Source: Axinella damicornis (lineage: Eukaryota; Porifera; Demospongiae; Axinellida; Axinellidae). Taken from it: 64,000 bases of DNA. A model generated the notes under the pieces. It saw only the letters and a list, made by a program, of their open reading frames with translations. It was not told the origin of the DNA and did no database searches. Positions within the stretch are counted from its first letter, which is position 1, and the number at the start of each line of letters is the position of its first letter. Shown piece after piece: positions 34,801 to 47,300 of the stretch. The DNA is taken from positions 19,175,139-19,239,138 of the forward strand of contig OZ007505.1 in NCBI GenBank assembly GCA_963931865.1. The letters are read 5' to 3'. The translations under genes and the position numbers were made by a program.

Positions 34801-35583
34801 TATACTGAAAGTGCTGGATCAGGGGAACTCACAGTTGATATCAACGGTGAGGGAGAGGAGGTTGAAAGTTTGATCTCTGCGATGGATGAGACTCGTTACG
34901 ATGTCAGTTACTTACCAGTAAAACCAGGCCAATACAAGATCTCGGTCCAGTGGGATGGCAAACATATCCCCAAAAGCCCGTTTCAAGTGCATTGTTGTGA
35001 TCCATTTCAGTACAGCATCCTACCCCCACGAAAGGTGATTACCCGTGGAAAGGAAATAGAGTGCACTGTGCAAGTAGAGAGGGATGCTACCCCACAGTTT
35101 GACACGCTCAAGGTCTACGGATGCTCCAAGGGGATGAAAAGGATCAGGGGGAAGATCCAGAAAACTAGCGACGAAAACTACCATTGCAGTGTTGGATCCC
35201 CAGAAACAGAAGACACTTGTACCGTACACGTTCGGTGCAATGGATTTGAAATACAAGGCAGTCCGTACAAGGTCAAAATCTTACCACCGCCAACTCCAGA
35301 AAATGTGAAAGCATATGGTCCTGGCCTAGAGAATGGGACAGTTGGCCAGGGTACCTTCACAATTGATGTGGCAGATGCTGGGTATGGTTTCCTCAACTAC
35401 GAGGTCCAGGGACCAGATGGAGGATTTGAGATTGGAATGTCCCGCCATGATCCCGACAAGAGAGAAACAGTTTTGGCATTCTATAACCCCAAACGTCCAG
35501 GCGTCTACAAGATCATACTACTGTGGGCTGGGGCCAACATTCCTGGCAGCCCCTTCACTGTAACCCTAACCGAGTCAATTTAG
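22825..35583 (+). CDS. Filamin with three calponin-homology domains (3 exons)
   Basis: Exons 22825-23024, 28380-28480 and 29471-35583 join in phase (phases 2 and 1) into 2137 aa. The chosen start is MPPKLKK; an in-frame ATG at 22792 would add 11 residues. CH1 (about 19-127) spans all three exons and has LEDGVVLIKLLE and LILGLVWQLILRYQ. CH2 (about 131-231, DWANGANLVALV) and CH3 (about 232-335, SWVDGRALGAL) follow in the last exon. From about 345 to the end come 19 filamin-type Ig repeats, each closing with a GSPF-like motif. Known filamins bind F-actin by tandem CH domains and scaffold membrane receptors; three CH domains recall the Jitterbug/FLN-2 subtype rather than FLNA. No typical hinge was recognised before the last repeat. 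Intron 1 is 5.4 kb and full of repeats. Confidence 0.93.
23109..23171. repeat. Hairpin in filamin intron 1
   Basis: Inverted arms of about 25 bp (CAGCACCAAGTGTGTCACTT and its complement) around a loop with GAAAAATTG. Confidence 0.7.
23455..23561. repeat. CTAGCCTCG-type hairpin MITE
   Basis: Arms run from TAGCCTCGTTCCCAGTCCC to GGGACTGGGTACGAGGCTAG with inner AGCTTTTCGTCGCTG stems. The same arm sequence occurs, widely split, at 58916-59269. Confidence 0.8.
23649..24258 (+). mobile_element. piggyBac-like MITE, tandem copy 1
   Basis: Bounded by TTAA at both ends; termini TTAACCCTTTAAGCCCC and, inverted, TTAACACTTTAACCACTG. A subterminal near-palindrome GACGTCTATAGGCGTC follows the left end. 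Non-coding. Confidence 0.75.
24373..24982 (+). mobile_element. piggyBac-like MITE, tandem copy 2
   Basis: It sits at exactly 724 bp offset from copy 1, almost base-for-base the same. A 114-bp non-element linker between the TTAA sites is also repeated, so the array arose by tandem duplication of MITE plus flank rather than by independent insertions. Confidence 0.8.
25097..25706 (+). mobile_element. piggyBac-like MITE, tandem copy 3
   Basis: Third unit at another 724-bp step. The sequence after the last TTAA (25703-25706) is unique, marking the right edge of the array. Confidence 0.8.
25707..28379. other. Remainder of filamin intron 1
   Basis: No exon-like conserved sequence. It holds the GGAGCAGCAGCTG minisatellite (27190-27425), a short CA run near 27580 and a half copy of the CTAGCCTCG hairpin at 27846-27878. 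Confidence 0.5.
27190..27425. repeat. GCTGCTGCTCCCCGATTGCG minisatellite
   Basis: Seven or so irregular units of about 30 bp, reverse-complement relatives of the array at 9731-9885. Confidence 0.75.
28481..29470. other. Filamin intron 2
   Basis: 990 bp between the gtaagt donor at 28481 and the acceptor before 29471. No repeat or gene recognised. Confidence 0.6.
31000..34460 (+). repeat. Duplicated six-repeat block inside filamin
   Basis: Filamin repeats 4-9 and 10-15 pair off in order: GSPFTVD/GSPIIVD, SSPLTFD/GSPLTFV, GSPMIVK/GSPMAIN, GSPFKLT/GSPFKLT, GSTFEIP/GSKFEVP, GSPFDIQ/GSPFDIQ. DNA similarity persists at an offset of about 1.73 kb, for example the segment encoding LDLTTDHKKE at about 31608 and 33338. 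This is an in-frame tandem duplication of about 576 codons. Confidence 0.9.
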
Positions 35584-37272
35584 TTTTGGTGTGTATATAT
35601 GTACATGTACATGCTGCACAGCGAGCAAACGATCATGAACTTAGTCCCACAAGAAGTTATGCAATGAGAATTTGTGTACACTACCCCTTTATAGACTGCT
35701 ACAATTTGTTTTCCATGCAAGATTGAGAACTTGCACTATTTGCTATACCTTTTCAGATTGTGTGATCACCAAATAATATGATTGCAGTTAGAGGTTAAAT
35801 CATAATACTGACTTACAGTGGACGGGTAGGACAGCAACGCAGATGTTAATAGTTCAGCTGTAGGATGGAAGCAAAGGAGAGCTGAAATAATTCTTTTTCC
35901 CTTCATTTTCTCATATGCTGGGTGCAAGATTGAAGCATAGTACCAGTGTTTCATTGTTCAAGGGCGAGTGAAACTATATGGTAATGGGGAAGGTAGCCTC
36001 GTTGCCAGGCCTGCCCTGTTTTCTGTTCTTTGGTTTGCATTCACATACACGATTGTGAAAGCAAACCGAAGAACAGAAATGGGGCAGGCCTGGCAACGAG
36101 GCTACCTTCCCCCATTTACCATAGTTTCACTCCCCCTTGAACAATGAAACAGTACTCTCTTGCAACCAAAGAATAGAAAACGGCTGGGGTAGGCCTGGGA
36201 ACAAGGCTAGGGGGAGGCATAAGTCACCTAGCGGGAGGCATAAGTCACCTAGCGTCGCTCCCATCATACCCATTTGAGGAGGGGAGGGGGGGGGGGGGGG
36301 GGGGGGGGGGAGGGGGGTGAATGCCTTGCTGATACACCAACTGAAACCCTGAATTGTTGTGCTGTAGGACTTCATATTGTGCTAGGGAGTACATGAACGA
36401 ACCTAGCTCTTACGGACCTGTACGATATGTATATTAACTATGACTGTATTGTTTGTGTAGTTATTATTCAGTGAGAGCAGTCACTTGGTGAATCCTTTTG
36501 TAGATGTGGAGGCGTTGAGAAACGCCTGGAACAGAAGGAAGAAAAGAAGAGATTGAACTGGGATTATAAAGATAGAGAGAGATGGCAAAAGAGACAGACG
36601 GAGATGGAGGGGGGGGGGGGGGGGGGGGGGGGGATGTAGGGAGGAAGGATGGATGGGAGGAAGAGAGGGGTAGGGGAGAGAGTATGTCAGGAAGAAAGGC
36701 AAGTCTTAAAGGACAAGAGAGAGGATACAAAAATACAAATGGGATGTAAGTAAGAAGAGGAGGAAGTGCAAAGATAGCTGAAGAAACAGAGAAAGAGAAT
36801 GCAGGGTACACAAACATGACGATGACGGTTACAAGCAACATGACATACACAAAACACAAAGTTAATAAATGATCACAGAACAGCCACAGACACCAACCAT
36901 GTATATAGGTAGTCCAAAATCAACCAATAAAGGCACGTTGTTCATTTTTGCTGGTACAAAACTTGTGAATAATGCATTTTACTACTGTGATAATGCTTGA
37001 TGACGTACATGCAAACATGACAATTGGCACTTGAGGATGTACATGTAATAAACATAACAAATCACTTGAGGATGTACATACAACATGACAGATAACATTC
37101 GAGGAGGAGGACATACACGTACATGCGAACATGAGGACGAACAACTAAACATGACAAACAGCACTTGAGGATGTACATGTACATGAACACAAGACACACA
37201 ACACAGATCAAGTTTCTGGTCACTGAGTGACTAATGACAAGGGGTTGGGTACATGACCACAATGACTGATGA
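35584..37272. other. Filamin-DCP1 intergenic region
   Basis: Convergent 3' ends. It holds the palindrome at 35949-36149, poly-G runs at about 36287-36311 and 36610-36633, purine-rich sequence on either side, and imperfect tandem units with cttgaggatgtacat at 37020-37190. No gene recognised and no clear AATAAA was assigned to either gene. Confidence 0.5.
35949..36149. repeat. 200-bp palindromic hairpin element
   Basis: Arms of about 85 bp start GTTTCATTGTTCAAGGG and include the TAGCCTCGTTGCCAGGCC family motif, around a loop near CACATACACGATTG. A further half element (CTGGGAACAAGGCTAG) follows at about 36194-36210. Confidence 0.85.
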
Positions 37273-40200
37273 CTACGTTCTCAGCTGCTTCTCAGCAAGG
37301 CTTTGCTGGTAAGCTTGGTGCACTTTGCCAAGGAAGTCATCATCATGCTGCAGGATGGAGATGAGTGGTATATCTGCCTAGTTGACAAGGGACATGACTG
37401 CAGAAATGCATGCAGTTGGCCGTTCGGAATTATTAGGTAAAAGTACATTGGGACCTGAACGACAGCATCATTTTATCGTATACATGTGATACAAGATACT
37501 TGAGCACCTTACCTGGATTAAGTACACCAGCGCTTGCTGAAACTGTTCACGGGTAAGTCCATCGAACTCGTCTTGGCTCACGGCATCTGTGTTCTGCCTA
37601 GTTGCAAACTGCATGGGTGACATCAGAGTGCTTGGCACAGTACTGGAGCTGCTGTGCGAGACGTCTAGCTCGGGCAGGGGAGTGAGCTGAAATAAGAACA
37701 AAGATCAGGGCGGTCAAAAATGGAAAAGTCGGGTAAACACACTGTACACTGCAGAAGCGTCTTAGCACTATGGTGATCAACTTCTCAGGCACTTTTAGAT
37801 ACATGTAGCACAAAGGGAGACAGAATGTGCACTGACCTGTATGAAAACATTTTTATGCTAGTGGGCATAACTACTCATTCTAACATACACATCTGTACTT
37901 GCGCACTGTGTGGAGAAAGCTATATCAACTCATTTTTGACCGATAAATTTTGGACGGAATAACACACAGTACTGTCACATGTACATACAGTAATGAGTTG
38001 TGCATATCACAAGTGTGGACGTAACATACCCCAGAGCTGGCTGGTACTGTGGCCGGTGCAGTACTCTCCGACCCTGTAGTGGAGGGTGTTCTGTTCGCAA
38101 ACACTGAAGGTTCAGAGACAGTTCTAGATCTCTGCGTTATTCGCTGTCTCTCATCCGGTAATGCCTCGTCAAAGCTCACGTGAAGATTGTGAACAGGCTG
38201 AGAAGAATGTTCCACGGCGTGTCCCCTCCTACCATCTGTAGAGGTCTCTTCTTTGCTGTTCTTTATGGAAGCAATTGGAGCCGCTTTCATTCCTGGTGAG
38301 TGCATCAAGGGAGGTATGGGCGGGAATGACTGAGTCAAACGAGAGTGTGTGGATGGAGACATGAATGTTCCACTCGAACGGATCTGTGTTACAACTGGAC
38401 TTGGAGGTGCTACCAAAATGGACACAGTCCCAGGAGTGGACAGTAGAGGGCGTGAGTGGCCCGCAGGTGAAGCAAAACTTTGCACAGGGGAAGTACTCAC
38501 ATTCCGAGCACCCTGTGAAGGAGAGAAGGCGTACTCCGTAGTGACGGCAGTGGTCACCTGTGGACTGTTCACAGAAGTGTTCAAGGGTGTGGTCACAAAT
38601 GCAGACGGTTGCAAGAGAACTTGAGCCTTTTCATCCGGGGAGACATGCTGGTCACGGCCAGAATGAGCATCTGGCTGGGTGTGGGACGTTGAGTTGAACA
38701 GTGTGAAAGGGATTGCTCCTTCAGGACTGGGAGCTTCGGCCTTCATCTGCTGCTCAATCTCAGCAAGAGAGATGGCCTTCAGTTGTACATCGGTACCTTT
38801 ATTGGCAGACACAGTGCTGGGTACTCTCTCACTCTCTCCTGAGCTCTGAGAGAAGAGGGTCTGCAGAGTATTGGAGGAGGAGGAGGATGTGGCTGGAGTG
38901 GGCTCACAATCCCCAGAAGTGGTATCAGGACCAAACAGCTTTCTAACAATCCTGTTACCATCTGCACTGCCACTGTCAGCTTCCACGTGAGGTTCCCTGG
39001 TTCCAGTGTGCTTCTTCTGAGGACTGGTAGAGTACGGGCTAGTGGATCGACTACTTGGCAGTGAGCCATTGCGCTCCTTATGGTCTTTCACCGGGTAGCT
39101 CTTACTGCTGAAGCTTGAAGCATGCTGCAGTTGGCCCCGTTGGCTATGATTCGTGGAGCCATTCTGTTTGAAGGAGCTCGCCCTATGCCTTGTCTGTTTG
39201 GGAGACATGGAAAAGCTTTGTGGCATCTGGGCTGCAGGACTCACTCCAGGAATGTTCTTTGGGGAGGTGGACTTGGTCGCATGCGAGTTCCTTCCTCCCT
39301 TGCTCTTTGGTTTGGCAGCGACAGATGATTCGGAAGATCTGTGATCTTTAGATGCTCTTGACTTTCGAGTCAACTCTTTGTATTGCTGATGGTCGTATGC
39401 TGGAGTGGCTTCGAAAGTGATGGTGTCGGACGGTAGACTGTCCTGGCTGTCTGCATCATCGCTGAAGGGTTGGCCTAGGTAGCTCCTACCAGCAGTTTCT
39501 AGCATTTCCAAAACATCCACTTTGTGGTGGGAGCCAGAGGCAGGGAACTGGGAGGTACGGGAGAACGAACTGTGAGTACAACCCCGTGGTGAAAACCCGG
39601 ACCGGACCGGACCGGGTTTTCACCACGGCCCTGTGAATACAACCCCGTGGTGATCTGATCTCTGAGGTCAATGAAAAACATGACAAATCAACATGCACAG
39701 CTTCTACATGTAGTGTTGCCATGGTGACATAACGTTATGTCATAATTGCCCTAAACTATGTTGCAGTTCCACATCCAATCTGAGTTAATTTGTGTGACAC
39801 ATGCCAACTTGGTTCCATATAAAAATTCAAAACAAAAACCACAAATACAGTTGAGAGCATTGTACGGCCCACTGAGGTACATGTATCATGTTATCATGTC
39901 ACCCATAGTACACCTGAGGTACATGTTATCATGTTATCATGTCACCCATAGTACACAGCAACCTAGTTATTGATTCTGGAATCCACTAGCTGCTAGCTAA
40001 GATTTCAAGACCCCTGTTCATTGAAGTATGGGCTGCATTAAATGCATAATCATGATATACCGTAGTCGCGCGTTATTAGGCGCATGCGCCTATAACTCCA
40101 CAGGAAGTAAATATGCGCCTATAAGCGAGATGCGCCTAATAACGAATATTTAAATAATGACATTCCTCAAATAGGAAGTGCTCTTCAATTGGAATTATAG

Positions 40201-41336
40201 CTGTTTTCCACTCCGTATGATCGAAAACGGCAGAGTTTCTGAAAGAAGACTGTACCGCTTAACAGCGAGTACCTGGGATGAGAGTTGAACCTGCGCCTAA
40301 CAGCGAATATGCGCCTAATAACGTGCGACTACGGTATACTCAACTGGTTCAAACAGGACAGACAGTACTGTACATTCATAGAACATTGACGCATGGACTT
40401 ACTGAGTGTGCCTGCTGGTTGATGGCAGGTGCACTGCTGCTCCTCATGCTTGCTGTCATGCTGTGGGCCTCACTTGAATAGCCATTGCTGATACCTCCAC
40501 TCAGGCTGAGTGTGCAAGAAGGGACACCCATCATAGAACATGCACATGTTTGCAGCCTCGTTCCCAGGCCGTAGGAGAAACAGCCTGGGAACGGCAACCT
40601 TACACAACGCACATACCCAGTTATAGGATTTTTGTTCAGTTTATGCAACAGCAGGGTGTTCTTTTCCCTTAAGGTTACGGGATCCCTGCACACAGATACG
40701 CGCACCAAATGCTTTCGTCCCGCCCTAGAGCTTCTATGGCGTGTCTCCCAACAGTAGAATCGAGTTGCTGGCGGTCTTCGCACTGGAGATTTTTGGTGAA
40801 TAGTTTGCTGGAATTGATTTAACCAGCATACGACGGCTACAGTGTGAGCTGCTGTAATGATGTTTAGTCTGCATGTTGACTACCCTCCCTGCTTTGTGTC
40901 GAGTAAGTTTGATTTCACTAGCTTACAACTGGAGACCCTACTAGGCCGGAGATCTGTTTTCTAATCCCGTTCATGTGGAGAAGGAGAGATCCATCAACGG
41001 GGTTTCCTTTGGGAGGAGGGGGCATTCATCCCCCCTTGAAAATGTTTTGTCCCCCCCCCCCTCCCCCCCCCCCCCCCCCTCCCCCCCGTGAAATATACCT
41101 TGCTCATGCTCATGAACAGTTTAGCAATCACCTTTCATTGTCATGCACGGACATAGGCAGTTAGTTTGCCACTGAAAACAGAACAGCATTCATTCGCTAT
41201 GCAAACACTGTCTCAGTATTCACGACCCCTTACTTTGCCAGCAGGTCTCCAATCTCTTGACACAGCTGCTCCTCCTGAAAGCACAGCCCAAGTATCTTAC
41301 CTGCATGAAAAGTATACGTACATGACATTAGACAAG

Positions 41337-41367
<31 letters not shown>

Positions 41368-44300
41368 CACTGGTGCAATGCATGCAGAAATGTGATGGAA
41401 ATCAGGAATGTAAACGCAAACACAAACATGCAGATGTTAACAGTCGTTGCTAGAAGAAACTGCCCAGTCTGTGGGTGGACACAACCTCAAGACGCATCTC
41501 AACAGTATACATGTAGTTTGTTCAAGGACTCCACATGCCCCCAGGCACAGTGCTGGCCTATTGACCTGTTGTTTACTACAGAACCCTTGACTCCGTGTTG
41601 ACAGTGAAACCACAGGAAGTGGTCATTGCGATCCTATACAGTCACGTTGGCCCAACAGCTTCTGCCTTCCTTAGACTAGCCTCGTTCCCAGGCTCTCTCC
41701 TCAAAAAACGGGGGGAGGAGAGAGCCTGGTAACATTCGCGAGAAAAGCTGTCAACTTCAGGCGCCTGGATCTGGCGGAACCAATCAGATTGCAGAACAAA
41801 ACCATGTGAACACGTGGTTATTTTGTAGGCGTTTACCTTCACAGCCGAGCTAATGCACGAATTGTAGACTCAGAACTGAACGCTCCGGGACAGAGTACAC
41901 TCAGTGGTTGGCGAAAGGCAGTTGGCACTTGGCAGAATGTGCGAGAGGGCCACTGGCCTGATCTCGCTGTTCACTGCGGTTTGTTTGTCGGACCAGCTCG
42001 TTCGTCATTTTTCGCCGCTTAGAGGATCGACGGTTCACAAGGTGAGCTGTCCTGGTTAGCTATAGAAGTGTCTCGGACTTTGGTGAAGCTGGAAATGCCT
42101 TGAAAACAAAGAGCGATATTGCCGCGTGACTGATTTGTAACTCAGAAGACCTACATGTACATGTACTCCAAGCAGTCAAGCAAGCTACAGTGTAACCCAA
42201 CCCCCACGGGTAAGCAACATGTTCTTCCTCTGTCTCGCAGAGTACCAACATGGCCAAGCCGGTGGCTACTAGCGTAGCCACGGCCAAGGGCTGTTCACAC
42301 CCATCTTGTGCCTGTCTTCATGTGGGGCTGTCCCACAAGTATCCCCGGTCCTGCTCCCCAGGTATGGGAGACATGAATATAATGGCTTTCTTGCGACACT
42401 GGTTGAAGTATTGCAAACCTCCATGTTTATAACGGCGCACTGAGGCACATTGACCATATGTTGCCCGTGCAGAAGCAGTAATTTAATCAGCTGTCACGTT
42501 GCAGCCACGGGTAGTGGTAAAACCAGGAACGATGGAAACGGAAACGGAAATGGAAATGGACCTGCAGGTGTGCGGTACCGTGGTGTCACTGTGTGCCGTA
42601 CTGGGGATTGGATATCATAATCCTCCACACTATCCGCAAAGAGAACTTGAAATCAGCTGCAAAAGTGTTAGCTGCTCCAAAATGGTGAGTTTTGTATCAC
42701 CAATACTTGGGTTTTGACTGGTTGTGCTTCAAATAGAAACCGTTTTAGTATAGTGCTGTACAGTGTATCCTTTTACAAGAAGCGCCTGTACTTTGGTAAG
42801 GGGAGTTGCTCTATTGTTGGCTCCTTACTAGGGCCTAGTTGAAAGCCGACATTCTTAACTTATGTCTTGGAACCAGACCCTTCGCACAGGGAGGAAGGGT
42901 CTGGGCCCGAGGAAGGGTCTGGGCACGCACTTACAGGACAGAATGTTGACCTGCAGCATTGCTGATTGCAACAGAAATGATTTTCTCCAGGCTTTCAGTG
43001 CAGCAAGATGCTGTGCTATGCCGTGTATAGCTACCTGTTGGTGTTTAAAGTTGAGGGGAGCAACGAGCAGGTCGACTGTGATTGTACGTGTCGGGTATCG
43101 CAGTTGATTGCTAACTACCCACGCACAATTGCATTCCGTCAATACAACTCAAATGTAGGCACATGCAGACCCTCCCTTCCTCCCTGTGCGAAGGGTTGGC
43201 TTCCTACTGTTTACAACATGATGTCAGTGTTCTGTTGTTTAGTAATTACCCCACAGAAACTCAGTATAGGGCCATCATTTCTCACCTCAGCGTGTTTTTT
43301 TTTGCTAAATTTAATGTGCATGCATATCTTTAACAACCTTACAGCCAAGTCCTTCGCAGAGTTGGTGCGATATCTATTCAAGCTGCCAGATGTCGCCTCA
43401 TTTCTGAGCCTGCGGATATGCCAAGACCCAATTGGGTGTCAGCATCAGAAGAGCAGCACACACGTTCATCTGACATCTATGGGAGTTTCTGGAGTATGAG
43501 TCATCAACACTGAACGAAGGACCACTCAGGGGAAACTGTCAGGGGATAATGCTGATGCATGGCCGGCATATATTGAAAACGAACTGCTTCCAAAATGGAA
43601 CTGCTTCCAAAATGCCATGCCGTTAGGAAACAGAAAAGTGTCATAATTTTTCTCTACAATCATCGAGGGGCAACCGCACTCCTGGTAGCCGCGGTTAAAC
43701 GGTAGCACAAGCTTAGTGTGACAGTTCATTCCAATTATCACACATGACGTGAGTACCATGATAGCTATATATAGGGAAGATCAGAAATTATTTAGAGTGC
43801 TCTCAAGCGCATTCTCACAATTCGTTCCAATTAACGGACATGCCACGTGGCAACCACGCTCAGTTGATCGCGAGCAATGGCGACCAAAAAGGAAGACAAG
43901 ACAGCACTCACAACTTAGCCAGCACGGTGAGTTTTGGCATGCAAGCGTCAGTGAACGACAGCGATCACGGCCGTGGGGTCAGAATTTTCGTGTGCCTTTC
44001 CTAAGAACGGTACTGCCACCGGAAGTCGAAGAGAGCGCTCGAGCAATGGCAGCCACGGCGAGACAAAAGCGCTCATATCTCCACCACCAAGGTGAGCTTC
44101 AGCACCAACTTTTATCATTCAGGTCAGTGCTTGATAGCGTTCACGGTGGTGTAGTCAGAATCTATGTAGGCCAATCCTAAGTACTCAAACATTATATATA
44201 TTATATTAATCGAGGGGCAACCGCACTCCTGGTAGCCGTTGCAACTCCGCGGTTGCCTCGCCGTAGCGCAAGCTAATTATTGCAATTCGTTATTAACGCA

Positions 44301-47300
44301 CATGCCACGTGGCAACCACGCTCAGTCGAACGCTAGCAATGGCGACCAAAGGGAAGACACGAAACTATAACAGTACTTACAACCTTGCCAGCACGGTGAT
44401 GTAAGCGTCAGTGAACGACAGCGATTACGGCTGTGTGGTCAGAATCTTTGTGAGCCCTTCGTATGACTGTACTGGCAGCCAACGTCGAAGAGCACGATCG
44501 AGCAATGGCGGCCGACGGCACTACAAAAGCGCTTGTAGCTACATGTATCTCCACCACCAAGGTGAGTTTCACCACAATTATTGTGTGGTTGTAACACTGC
44601 ATGATAGCGATCACGACGGTGTAGTCAGAATCTCTGTAGACCTTTCCTGCGTGCTGTGAGGTTTAGGTTACATTATTTACGCGGCACAATTTTTCCTACA
44701 CCAGGAGTGTAATCATACATTTTGTACATAATTGGGGCGAGCGTGAGCGAGCCCCACATAGACGAGTTTGCTGTGAATTTTCTTTATTTCTATATTTCTA
44801 TATATATATATATATATCGTACGTCGTGCCGTAAATCACTTCCTGCTCTTATTTGCACGTTCACTTTTAAAATTATTGCAACGTACACGCTACGTGGACG
44901 TACACTACTTTGCATGCAACGTACAAGCCACGTTGACTACTTTGCTATATGTGTGTAAAATCGTGATGGAGTCTACAACAAGCGTCCGGAACAAAGAAGA
45001 GAGACTTCGACGTAGGAGGGAACGAGAAAGGGCCCGCCGTGCTGCTGAAACAGTGGAAGAAAAGGAACGACGGCTGAGGCAGCGACGAGAGAGAGACAGA
45101 GCTAGGCGCGCTGCTCAAAACCGTGAGGAAAGGGAGTCCAGACTGGAGAGAATGAGAGCAGCCCAACAGGAGAGATTGGCAGTTGAGACTGCTGAAGAGA
45201 GAGACACCAGACTGGAGACACTGAGAGCAGCCCAACAGGAGAGATTGGCAGTTGAGACTGCTGAAGAGAGAGACACCAGGCTGGAGACACTGAGAGCAGC
45301 TCAACAGGAGAGATTGGCAGTTGAGACTGCTGAAGAGAGAGACACCAGGCTGGAGAGACTGAGAGCAGCTCAACAGGAGAGATTGGCAGTTGAGACTGCT
45401 GAAGAGAGAGACACCAGGCTGGAGAGACTGAGAGCAGCTCAACAGGACAGATTGGCAGTTGAGACTGCTGAAGAGAGAGACACCAGGCTGGAGAGACTGA
45501 GAGCAGCTCAACAGGACAGATTGGCAGTTGAGACTGCTGAAGAGAGAGACACCAGGCTGGAGAGACTGAGAGAAGTTCACCAGGACAGAATGACAACTGA
45601 GACTGCTGAAGAGAGAGACACAAGACTGGAGAGAGTGAGAGCAGCTCAACAAGAGAGATTGGCAGTTGAGACTGCTGAAGAGAGAGATGTAAGATTGGAG
45701 AGACTGAGAGAAGTTCACCAGGACAGAATGACAACTGAGACTGCTGAAGAGAGAGACGCCAGGCTGGAGAGAGTGAGAGCAGCTCAACAGGAGAGATTGG
45801 CAGTTGAGACTGCTGAAGACAGAGACGCCAGGCTGGAGAGAGTGAGAGCATCTAACCAGGACAGATACGATAGAGATGCCCACAGTGAGCGTTCTGTTCA
45901 GAGGAAAATGCACAATCAGATTGCATCACTGAATTGCCCACAGTGCACCACCTGCTGTGAGGGATTCCCTGGCCTCCGCTTTAGCTCTCATTCTGCTGAA
46001 TGTATGCGTTGCAGCCAGGACAAGCACATCCCGAAACTGTATTCCCCTGCTAACAACATGGATCCAGGCCCCATTCCCCCCCAGCTGCAGGTTTGTGCAT
46101 TCACATAGTCATTACCAGTCTTGTGAAACCTTGCATAATTATGATAGCAATTAACATGTACTGCCTCTCAGGGTTTGATATGATAACAATCTATACAAAT
46201 TTAATTGTCATGCCATTTCCTCACAGGGTTTGACCCAGGTGGAAGAGATGTTGGTTTCTGCTGTGCTACCCATCATGTCATTGTATCGGCTACCACATGG
46301 ACAGTATGCCTACAGCGGGCATGTCATCAATCTACCACAAGATGTAGCCTGCAGGACGTAACCATCTCCGATTCTAAATCCTCCGCAAGGATGACATTAT
46401 AGGAGAAAGACATTGGGCGAATGGTTATGGGCAATTCATATAGACTTACCAACATCATCGTTCGCTCATACCAACAAGTAAAATATTTATCGATGCCTAA
46501 AGAAGGGGCCACTATTGTTCAGATCGAGGATATTGGCAAGGTTGCAGATGCAGATACAGCCGAGAACTACATCACAATCACGACTGCTGAAGTCGTTGGT
46601 GTGCAACGCCTTGACATGTATTCAGCATGTCTGGCTTGTAAGGCCAAGGTTTCGCCCACGAGCGAAATTTTGGGTAGCTGCTCCAAGTGTGATATGGTGC
46701 AACGAATTGATCGTTGCAAGAAACAACTCAGCGCAAAACTCATAATAGCAGACGGTGCTGAGTACATCACCCTAAATGCGTTTGGCAGCAACGTTATGGA
46801 CATAGCTCAACAAGAAGTAGTCACTATTGAGGGTCTGCTTGCTGCGTCACCATTCAGTGTTACATACGACAACAATGTCATCACCAGCATTGGAAGATCT
46901 TAGTGTAGTGTAGTCTACCGTACTAACAACAGCAGTACTTCTATCATTGTATTACGCATTACCAGCAATCATTGGTGTATTGTCAGCTACCCTCATGATC
47001 ACTCAATTTCTCTATTGTTTATCGTGTTGTAATGTGCACGCAGATCAACATTTCATTTCGAGCCGTCAAGTGAATTATGAAATTATACTACGCGCTACGA
47101 AACAATGGTTAACAGCCAGGGCATTACTAAAGCCTGCCCTGGCCCGAACCATTGTTTCTTCGCTGCGCATCACGTTCGTTTATTTACTGGACGCACGAAT
47201 ATGTCAGTTCCCGTGCTCCAACTACTCCACGTTCTGTACGTGCTCTCGCTCACGCTCGCCCCACAATGTCGTGCATTCGCCTAGTAATAATGGCTGGTAG

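Larger units (their letters stand above)
44817..47284 (+). mobile_element. Helitron D with two protein genes
   Basis: It has the same TCGTACGTCGTGCCG start after A and the same CTCGCCCCACAAT...CTAG end before T as elements A-C. It is 2468 bp, too short for a full Rep-helicase (usually over 1,000 aa). It encodes the N-terminal part of a Helitron-type protein and an RPA-like protein, and lies inside DCP1 intron 3 on the opposite strand. The inverted terminal-like block GGGGCGAGCGTGAGCGAGCC at 44733 lies upstream; if this is the true 5' end, the element is about 85 bp longer. Confidence 0.65.

Noticed and set aside
44945..45913. Long minus-strand open frames opposite the STPR-repeat gene
   Set aside because: They mirror the 69-bp coding repeat on the other strand; the Ser/Leu/Gln-rich product is an antisense shadow.
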